From G023898405 sp964368985 (lineage in GTDB: Bacteria; Myxococcota; UBA727; JABDBI01), in NCBI GenBank assembly GCA_964368985.1, contig CAYJDW010000003.1:1-64000 (forward strand): a stretch of 64,000 bases of DNA. The letters are read 5' to 3'. Shown here one piece after another: positions 16,840-23,092 of this stretch. Under the pieces are notes generated by a model that saw nothing but the letters and a program-made list of their open reading frames with translations, was not told the DNA's origin and made no database searches. How positions within the stretch are numbered: the stretch's first letter is position 1; each line of letters begins with the position of its first letter. Made by a program: the position numbers and the translations under genes.

Positions 16840-18504
16840 ATGCCAATTCCCTTACTACACGAAACGCTGAATCACTCCTCCAAAACCGGCCACCGCCCCA
16901 CCGTCATCATCATCGGAGCCGGTGTCGCCGGCATGGCCACCGGCATTTATTTGCAGCAAAATGGCTTCGACACCCGCATTTATGAAAAACACGTCCTGCC
17001 CGGCGGCTGCTGCACCGCCTGGTCTCGGAAAGGCTATCTCTTCGATTATTGTATCGATTGGCTGATTGGCAGCGGCCCTGGCAATGATGCGAACCTCGTG
17101 TGGCGAGAATTGGGCGCTCTCGACGGCAAAAAGATAAATAATTTCGATCTCTTTAACCGAGTAATCGACGAAGCAGGCCGCGAAGTAAGCTTTTATAACG
17201 ATCCCGATCGCCTCGAAGCGCACTTGCTGAGTATCTCCGAAATAGATGCCATTCCCATCAAAACTTTTTGTAACGATTTAAGAAAATTCACGACTCTCAA
17301 TATCTTTCCACCCTTGAAACCAAAAAGTCTCATGACTGTCGGTGAGCGCATAAAAACCATCGCGCAAATATTGCCTGCTTTTCGTTTATTTTGGCGAACC
17401 GGCGCCACGCAAATGAAGGATTTCACGAAGAGCATCAAAGACCCAGTGCTTCGGCGCGCTATGCACTATATTTTTTTCCAAGACCCCGAAGTATTTCCGA
17501 TGCTGCCTTATCTCTACAACATGGCATGTGCGTACAATCATAACGCAGGTTTTCCCGAAGGAGGTTCCTTGGGGCTTTCTCGCTCCATTGAGCAACGCTA
17601 TCTTTCGGTCGGCGGCACTATCAATTACCGCTCTACCACAACGCGCATCATCGTTGAGAATGATCGAGCACGTGGCATCGAATTAAAAAAAGGCCCTCCT
17701 CAATATGCCGATTTTGTCATCTCTGCTTCCGATGCATCAGCGACCATTTTTGATTTTTTAGGGGGACATTATGTCAATCCCGCTATCACCAAACTTTATA
17801 AAGATGTCATCCATCGACCAGGCATTTTATTTCCGAGCGTAATTTCAGTTTTTTTTGGTTTAAAAGGGGAAGTAGGCCAGGATGATTCTCATAGCACCTC
17901 TTATCTCCTCGATCCCACTCAGGCAGCTATGCTGCCGGGCTGTGAACAAAAATGCATCGTAGTGCAACATCGTTCTCGCTATTCTGATGGCTTTGCCCCT
18001 CCTGGACATTCCGTTATTCATTGCACCTATTTTAGTGATTTTGATTATTGGCAAAATCTCCGAAATACTGACAAAGCAAGTTATCGCGAAAAAAAACGCG
18101 CCATCGCGGAATTCCTTTCGCAATTTTTAGAGCAACGCTATCCGAAAATACGCGAAAAGATCGAGGTGGTTGAAGTAGCAACGCCAGCGACGACGAAACG
18201 CTACACAGGCAATTTAAAAGGCAGCATTTTTGGCTTTAAAGCATTTACTGAGGCTGAAGATATTGCCGAGCGTTTGGTCAATAAACACCGCATGCAACTG
18301 CCTGGTTTAAAAGGATTTTATATGACCGGTCAGTGGGTATTAGGCGGCGGTTTACCGCGAGCAGCTATGTCAGGCCGTTATGTGGCGCAGTTTTTATGTG
18401 AAGAGTTAAAACGGCCCTTTAATGTTTCGGAAAGTTTAAGTTCTCAAATATGGGATAACTCGCAATTAGGACACCTGCCCGAACTGGATCCGGAACTTGG
18501 CTAG
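16840..18504 (+). CDS. CrtI/phytoene-desaturase-like FAD oxidoreductase, PTM ring-forming (first of two)
   Basis: A 554-residue cytosolic flavoprotein. The N-terminal Rossmann FAD motif GAGVAG lies at residues 26-31, followed by YEKHVLPGGCCTAWSRKGY and the substrate-domain stretch DWLIGSGPGND. The C-terminal FAD-closing block reads LKGFYMTGQWVLGGGLPRAA. PTM clusters carry such enzymes (OX1-OX4 in HSAF, FtdC/FtdD, IkaB); they reductively cyclise the polyene to form carbocycles and are not carotenoid enzymes. The start chosen, ATG 16840, has AGGAGAG five bases upstream. The frame opens at 16744, but those extra 32 residues are a translation of the palindromic repeat. It is homologous along its length to the next oxidoreductase, implying an old duplication. 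Confidence 0.92.
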   Translation: MPIPLLHETLNHSSKTGHRPTVIIIGAGVAGMATGIYLQQNGFDTRIYEKHVLPGGCCTAWSRKGYLFDYCIDWLIGSGPGNDANLVWRELGALDGKKINNFDLFNRVIDEAGREVSFYNDPDRLEAHLLSISEIDAIPIKTFCNDLRKFTTLNIFPPLKPKSLMTVGERIKTIAQILPAFRLFWRTGATQMKDFTKSIKDPVLRRAMHYIFFQDPEVFPMLPYLYNMACAYNHNAGFPEGGSLGLSRSIEQRYLSVGGTINYRSTTTRIIVENDRARGIELKKGPPQYADFVISASDASATIFDFLGGHYVNPAITKLYKDVIHRPGILFPSVISVFFGLKGEVGQDDSHSTSYLLDPTQAAMLPGCEQKCIVVQHRSRYSDGFAPPGHSVIHCTYFSDFDYWQNLRNTDKASYREKKRAIAEFLSQFLEQRYPKIREKIEVVEVATPATTKRYTGNLKGSIFGFKAFTEAEDIAERLVNKHRMQLPGLKGFYMTGQWVLGGGLPRAAMSGRYVAQFLCEELKRPFNVSESLSSQIWDNSQLGHLPELDPELG

Positions 18505-18510
18505 GGCATG

Positions 18511-18670
18511 CACCACACACTCCCTCTCCCGCTTGCGGGAGAGGGCCAGGGGAGAGGGTGGAGAGACGAAAAACGAAGAAAATTATGTTCAGTATAAAGC
18601 TCATGTTTATGTCTCTCCACCCTCTCCCGAGCCTCTCCCGCAAGCGGGAGAGGAGTTGTTGAGCTAAAAC
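18511..18670. repeat. Composite inverted repeat, two family A copies head to head
   Basis: Left arm (18521-18567) has CCTCTCCCGCTTGCGGGAGAGG then GGGGAGAGGGTGGAGAGAC. Right arm (18612-18654) has GTCTCTCCACCCTCTCCCGA then GCCTCTCCCGCAAGCGGG, so the arms can pair over about 43 bp around a loop of about 45 bp. The tail GTTGAGCTAAAAC recurs in the element at 22032-22294. It fills the gap between the two oxidoreductase genes inside the PTM cluster and could form a very strong mRNA hairpin. Confidence 0.85.
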
Positions 18671-18731
18671 TAGCTCTTTGAAAAAATTATGGGCCTTTAA
18701 ATAACCACGCCATTAATAAATGGAGGACATT

Positions 18732-20483
18732 ATGTCGCACGCAAAAAAGCCACGCGAGAGCATGCTCATTATCGGAGGCGGCTTAGGCGGTTTGTCCACC
18801 GGGTGTTATGCACAAATGAATGCCTATCAAACTCAAATTTTAGAAATGCATGAGCTCCCGGGCGGGTGCTGCACGTCGTGGGAGCGTGGAGATTTTACTT
18901 TTGATTGGTGCATAAGTTGGTTGCTCGGCAGCGGTCCTGGTAATGAGATGCACCAAGTATGGCGCGAAATCGGTGGTCTCGACGGCAAAGTGGTTCGTCA
19001 CCCCGAAGTATTTAATATTGTTACGCTTAAAAATGGCCGCACCGTGCGCTTTTATTCGGATCCCGATCGCCTCGAAATCCATCTCAAAGAGCTTGCTCCC
19101 AGTGATGCCAAACTTATCACTGAGTTTTGCCAAGGCCTTCGTCAATTCATAAAATGCCTCAAAGTTTATCCTTTCTTGCGCCCAGTGGGGCTCATGGGGC
19201 GCATTGAACGTTGGCGCATGCTTTTGTCATTTATCCCCTATTTCAATCTTATTCGTAAAACTATCACCGTAAAAATGACCGATTATTCATCTCGTTTTAA
19301 AGATCCACTTTTGCGAGAGGCTTTTAATTTCATCCTCTACGAAAAACACCCGAACTTCCCTGTTCTGCCATTTTATTTCCAACTCGCGGCTCACGCCACC
19401 CATTCTGCAGGCGTCCCGGAGGGCGGTTCGCTCGGACTCGCCCAGTCCATCGAAAAACGTTTTAAAAGCCTGGGCGGCCAAATATCTTACAACAGCAAAG
19501 TAGAAAAAATCCTCGTCAAAAACGATTGTGCCGTCGGCGTTCGCCTCAGTGATGGTCGCGAATATTTTGCCGATATCGTGGTCGCTGCATGCGACGGCTA
19601 TTCCGCCGTCATGAAGATGCTCGATGGAAAATATTTAAGCCCCACCTATAAAAAGCTTTACACTGAAACTATCAAGCAACGAGAAATGATTTTCCCAGGC
19701 TATTTTACTCTTTTCTTGGGCCTCAATAAACCCTTTCCCGAAGGCGAATATTGCACCACTTATTTGCTTGATGATGAGCTTGCTAGCCAGCTGCCAGGCA
19801 TACGGCATCCGAGTATAAATGTTCAATTTCGTAGCGCTCTCTATCCGGAACTCGCGCCCAAAGAAACCGCCATTATTTATCTAAGCTATTTTTGTGACAT
19901 CGCGCCTTGGCGCGAGCAAATCGATGGCAATGAGCAAACAAGTAGGCTAAGTAAAGGCCAAGAAGTTCATACTCTTCCTGTCCGGCGTGGACAAAATTAT
20001 CACGCACTCAAGCGAAAAACCGCTGAACTCTTGATTGATTTTCTCGATCAAAAAATCCCCGGAATCAGAGACGCCATAAGCGTGCGCGATATGACCACGC
20101 CCTTAACCCAAGTTCGCTACACTGCGAACTATGACGGCTCCGTTTTAGGCTGGCAGCCATTCGTGGAAAGCGGCGAAACTTTGGAAGAAGAAGTAAAACG
20201 CCACGGCCCCGGCCTTCCTGGCCTAAAGAATTTCTATTTTTCAGGCGTATGGGCCACCACCGGCGGATTAATTCGGGCCGCCACCGCCGGACGCCATGTG
20301 GCGCAATTTATTTGTCGAGACGATGGCAAAATTTTTCAGGCACACGTTGACCCTAAGGCAAAAGCACCAACCCATATTATCTTAAAAGAGCGCCAATCTC
20401 CAAAAAGCGCTCCCGCTTCCCGCGAAAAAACTGACACTCTTCACGACGGTATTCCCACTCGCATTGAGAGTCCAAGCTTATGA
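18732..20483 (+). CDS. CrtI/phytoene-desaturase-like FAD oxidoreductase, PTM ring-forming (second of two)
   Basis: A 583-residue flavoprotein with FAD motif GGGLGG at residues 15-20, followed by LEMHELPGGCCTSW and the CISWLLGSGPGNE segment shared with its paralogue. The C-terminal block is LKNFYFSGVWATTGGLIRAA. A hydrophilic tail of about 45 residues follows. In PTM pathways a pair of such enzymes (FtdC/FtdD) forms successive five-membered rings. The start is ATG 18732, with GGAGG five bases before it; an in-frame ATG at 18720 lies ahead of that site and is unlikely. Its TGA overlaps the arginase ATG as ATGA, so translation of the two is coupled, which ties arginase to this pathway. Confidence 0.92.
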   Translation: MSHAKKPRESMLIIGGGLGGLSTGCYAQMNAYQTQILEMHELPGGCCTSWERGDFTFDWCISWLLGSGPGNEMHQVWREIGGLDGKVVRHPEVFNIVTLKNGRTVRFYSDPDRLEIHLKELAPSDAKLITEFCQGLRQFIKCLKVYPFLRPVGLMGRIERWRMLLSFIPYFNLIRKTITVKMTDYSSRFKDPLLREAFNFILYEKHPNFPVLPFYFQLAAHATHSAGVPEGGSLGLAQSIEKRFKSLGGQISYNSKVEKILVKNDCAVGVRLSDGREYFADIVVAACDGYSAVMKMLDGKYLSPTYKKLYTETIKQREMIFPGYFTLFLGLNKPFPEGEYCTTYLLDDELASQLPGIRHPSINVQFRSALYPELAPKETAIIYLSYFCDIAPWREQIDGNEQTSRLSKGQEVHTLPVRRGQNYHALKRKTAELLIDFLDQKIPGIRDAISVRDMTTPLTQVRYTANYDGSVLGWQPFVESGETLEEEVKRHGPGLPGLKNFYFSGVWATTGGLIRAATAGRHVAQFICRDDGKIFQAHVDPKAKAPTHIILKERQSPKSAPASREKTDTLHDGIPTRIESPSL

Positions 20484-21397
20484 CCAAAAAAACTATAGAG
20501 CTTATCGGTGTTCCTTTTGATTTAGGCGGGGGCAACATTCGTGGAGCATGCATGGGCCCAGAGGCCATTCGCATGGCAGGCCTGAGGTCAAGAATAGAAT
20601 TTTTGGGTTTCAAAGTTCATGACCAAGGAAATATCAGCGTGCCCGTGCGGGAAAATATTGATGCGCGCCATGAAAAAGATAAATTCGTGGTTCCGATTGT
20701 AGAGCTTTGCCAAAATCTGATGACCCTCACCAAAAATTCTTTAGATCAAGGCCACTTGCCCATCCTGCTCGGCGGAGACCATTCCATAGCCATTGGCACC
20801 ATCAGCGGCGTTGCCGCTCATCTAAAAGCACGAGACAAAAAATTAGGCCTGATTTGGGTCGATGCCCATGGCGATATCAACACGCCAGCAACTTCCCCAA
20901 CCGGCCATATTCACGGCATGCCCCTTGCTACTATCCTCGGCTTTGGCCACGAATTATTGGTCAATTTGGGGGATAACCCTGTCCGCGTAGCACCAGAAAA
21001 TGTTGCCCTCATTGGTATTCGCAACATAGACAACGACGAGAAAGAAATAGTGCAAAAATCCGGCATCCATTATTTCACCATGCGCGACATCGACGAAAAA
21101 GGCATAGCCTGGGTTATGGACCGCGCCATCGCCGCTGCGAGCCAAGGCACCGAGGGCATCCATATTTCTTGCGATATGGATGCCCTAGACCCTATCCACG
21201 CCCCAGGCGTTTCCGTACCCGAACCGGGCGGCTTAAGTTATCGCGAAGCGCGCATGCTCATGGAGAGAGCTCACGAGACGAAAAAAATAATTTCGCTTGA
21301 ATTTGTGGAAGTGAACCCCGCCCTCGATATTCGAGGACAAACTGCCAATCTGTGCGTGGACTTAATTCAGTCGGCTTTGGGGAGAATGATAATTTGA
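20480..21397 (+). CDS. Arginase
   Basis: A 305-residue Mn-dependent ureohydrolase that converts L-arginine to L-ornithine and urea. Metal ligands are all visible: His101 (GGDHS), Asp128, His130 and Asp132 (WVDAHGDIN), Asp232 and Asp234 (SCDMDALDP). The segment TSPTGHIHGMPLA fits arginase; agmatinase is the main alternative. It overlaps the second oxidoreductase by 4 bp, so it is the last gene of the PTM transcript. An arginase is part of the HSAF locus, where it is thought to supply the ornithine loaded by the NRPS module; the same role is inferred here. The short gap after the stop shows no convincing terminator. Confidence 0.93.
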   Translation: MTKKTIELIGVPFDLGGGNIRGACMGPEAIRMAGLRSRIEFLGFKVHDQGNISVPVRENIDARHEKDKFVVPIVELCQNLMTLTKNSLDQGHLPILLGGDHSIAIGTISGVAAHLKARDKKLGLIWVDAHGDINTPATSPTGHIHGMPLATILGFGHELLVNLGDNPVRVAPENVALIGIRNIDNDEKEIVQKSGIHYFTMRDIDEKGIAWVMDRAIAAASQGTEGIHISCDMDALDPIHAPGVSVPEPGGLSYREARMLMERAHETKKIISLEFVEVNPALDIRGQTANLCVDLIQSALGRMII

Positions 21398-21444
21398 TTC
21401 CTAGTGACGCGGCCCGCGGCGCTTGTTTTCTCATGAGTAAAAAT

Positions 21445-21888
21445 TTAGTAACTCAACGCCTGCCAAGTTAGATTCTTCGTTGCTATTAAATCGTTCGCAA
21501 CTTCTAGAGCTTTTTGCAGTCTACTAAACAATATATTTCTTAAATCTCTCGCATTATCGGTCTGAGCACCAAAAAGAGAGGGAGCTTTTAAAAAGCTATT
21601 GACGCTTTTTAAAAAATTCCGCGCCGACTCTTGTTTCTTGATAAAATTCTCCGCATCCGCGTCCACCATTTGGCTGGCAACTGCTAGAAGAGCACCGGTG
21701 AGAGCTTGTAAGCTAAACTGGCCCAAAAGAACCCTTTCCCGAGCTTCCATATATTTTTGCTGGATCATGCTTGGTTCTAAAACACCACTATTAATTTCTG
21801 GCTCTACTATTTCCCGCGCGAGCCCCACCGTACTGAAGGCCACCAAGGTCGCAATAAATAGGTGATTTTTTAATATTTTAATAGCCAT
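21445..21888 (-). CDS. Secreted hypothetical protein, 147 residues
   Basis: Not recognised. The N-terminus is a clear Sec signal (MAIKILKNHLFIATLVAFST, cleavage probably after VGLA), so the product should be periplasmic or secreted. The mature part of about 120 residues is helical in character, with no cysteines and no motif I can name. It is convergent with the arginase gene (48 bp between stops) and transcribed away from the PPTase, so there is no operon evidence linking it to the PTM cluster. The composite repeat lies behind its promoter region. Confidence 0.65.
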   Translation of the reverse strand: MAIKILKNHLFIATLVAFSTVGLAREIVEPEINSGVLEPSMIQQKYMEARERVLLGQFSLQALTGALLAVASQMVDADAENFIKKQESARNFLKSVNSFLKAPSLFGAQTDNARDLRNILFSRLQKALEVANDLIATKNLTWQALSY

Positions 21889-22031
21889 AATTTTAAGCCT
21901 TATTTTTAACTTATTTATTTACCTAGCAAGTTAAAAGGCTTAAATCAGCCCGCCAGAGATCTGCCCCCGCAGCTACACCATTGCGAGCACAGCGCGGCAA
22001 TTGCTCCAGCGCCTTCTCGTGGATTATCGTT

Positions 22032-22294
22032 GTCATTTCGGGCTTGACCGCGTTGTGGCATAAATAAATTTTGAGGCCAAGGCCCAGCACCCACGCTCCC
22101 TCGCCCGCTTGCGGGAGAGGGCTCGGGGAGAGGGTGGAGAAACAAATACCAAGGATTTTTCTTCGAGAGCATCCACGTTTATGTCTCTCCACCCTCTCCC
22201 TAGCCTCTCCCTAGCCTCTCCCGCAAGCGGGCGAGGAGCCGTTGAGCTAAAACGATCCACCTTGATGCCACAACGCAGGCAAACCCGGAATGAC
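22032..22294. repeat. Large composite inverted repeat (MITE-like), family A plus outer arms
   Basis: Outer arms GTCATTTCGGGCTTGACCGC and CGTTGTGGCAT at 22032-22061 pair with the inverse of GATGCCACAACGCAGGC and AAACCCGGAATGAC at 22264-22294. Inside are two head-to-head family A copies (about 22100-22144 and 22181-22240), the right one with an extra CCTAGCCTCT duplication, and the GTTGAGCTAAAAC tail. The whole is about 263 bp, has no coding frame of its own, and resembles the smaller element at 18511-18670. It fills most of the 475-bp non-coding stretch between 21889 and 22363. Confidence 0.85.
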
Positions 22295-22363
22295 GGTTTT
22301 TTTCTTGCAGCTAAAATAGAGTCTTGAAGTTTTTTTTAGCTTTTTCGCCAATATTTAATATTC

Positions 22364-23092
22364 ATGAATATTTATCTTATGAGCGATAAAACTTTAGAAC
22401 TTATCGAATTAAAAAACTATTTGCCATTACTAAACTCTCTTAATTTAAAACAAAATATAAACAACAAAACTATTGTTGTACTCATTAAAAACACCAATTT
22501 TAAAGATTTCAGCAAAGAATTAATACAATTTTTATCCGCTCAAGAAAAAGAAAGATTTTCAAGAATATCCATTCAAGACTTGCAACAAAAATTCATTATC
22601 CACCGGGCTCTCCTTCGTCTGCAGCTTGCCAATATCCTTAAATTGCCCGCTTCTGAAATAACAATAGATATCAGCAAATATGGAAAACCCTTTTTAAATC
22701 AAAACATCAATGGCTTGGGCCTAAAGTTCAATTTATCCCACAGCGAAAACTATGCCCTCTACGCCTTCAGCCTAAATAGCGAGGTTGGCATTGATATTGA
22801 AGAAGCACGGCCCCATATGGCGCTCTTTGAGACTGCTTCTTTGGTGTTGGCCAAATGTGAAATCGCCCAGTTAAAAGCCCTTCCTTCTGCTGAACGAAGC
22901 AGCGCATTTTTGAAGTTATGGACGAAAAAAGAGGCCATAAGTAAGGCCCTGGGGCAAGGCCTAAATATGGATTTTAAAACCCTGGTCGTGGGACTGGGAG
23001 CAGAATCTTTGGCTCCCGCATCTTATCCTCATATTGTCTTAAACGAACTCTCTTTGGCACCCCATTATTTTGCTTGCCTGGCCAATTATTGA
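22364..23092 (+). CDS. Sfp-type 4'-phosphopantetheinyl transferase
   Basis: A 242-residue enzyme that moves phosphopantetheine from CoA to the conserved serine of carrier domains. Key blocks are visible: KFNLSHSENYALYAF (121-135), the Mg-binding VGIDIEEA with Asp144 and Glu146, and the WTKKEAISKALG helix with Lys188 and Glu190. Sfp-size enzymes act on PKS and NRPS carriers, so the ACP and PCP domains of the PTM synthase are natural targets. It lies 1 kb downstream, beyond a large repeat, and is not in the same operon. The codon usage and base composition look more AT-rich than the cluster. A second start (ATG 22379) is possible; neither has a good ribosome-binding site. It ends in a 7-bp convergent overlap with the SulP gene. 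Confidence 0.92.
   Translation: MNIYLMSDKTLELIELKNYLPLLNSLNLKQNINNKTIVVLIKNTNFKDFSKELIQFLSAQEKERFSRISIQDLQQKFIIHRALLRLQLANILKLPASEITIDISKYGKPFLNQNINGLGLKFNLSHSENYALYAFSLNSEVGIDIEEARPHMALFETASLVLAKCEIAQLKALPSAERSSAFLKLWTKKEAISKALGQGLNMDFKTLVVGLGAESLAPASYPHIVLNELSLAPHYFACLANY

Larger units (their letters stand above)
6366..21397. other. Polycyclic tetramate macrolactam (PTM) biosynthetic gene cluster
   Basis: The gene content matches the known PTM pattern: sterol-desaturase-type hydroxylase, iterative PKS-NRPS with KS-AT-DH-KR-ACP-C-A-PCP-TE order, two phytoene-desaturase-like FAD oxidoreductases, and arginase. HSAF (Lysobacter) and frontalamide (Streptomyces) loci have the same components. 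Missing relative to those loci are the ikaC/ftdE-type alcohol dehydrogenase and a P450. The PPTase at 22364 may serve the carrier domains. All cluster enzymes retain their visible key residues, so it looks functional. The cluster type is inferred from architecture plus the predicted ornithine-type adenylation pocket. Confidence 0.85.

Noticed and set aside
16840..20483. Carotenoid biosynthesis (two phytoene desaturase-like genes)
   Set aside because: No phytoene synthase, cyclase or prenyltransferase is near, and the pair sits between a PKS-NRPS and an arginase; PTM ring-forming enzymes have this same fold.
20480..21397. Agmatinase rather than arginase
   Set aside because: The HIHGMPLA region and cluster context fit arginase, and no arginine decarboxylase or polyamine genes are near; not fully excluded.
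22100..22260. Several 70-90 codon reading frames through the repeat region
   Set aside because: They are translations of the palindromic repeat on both strands and have no ribosome-binding site or independent coding signature.
9..22294. CRISPR array made of the CTCTCCCGCAAGCGGG repeats
   Set aside because: Copies are scattered over kilobases with irregular spacing and no uniform spacers, and no cas genes are present.
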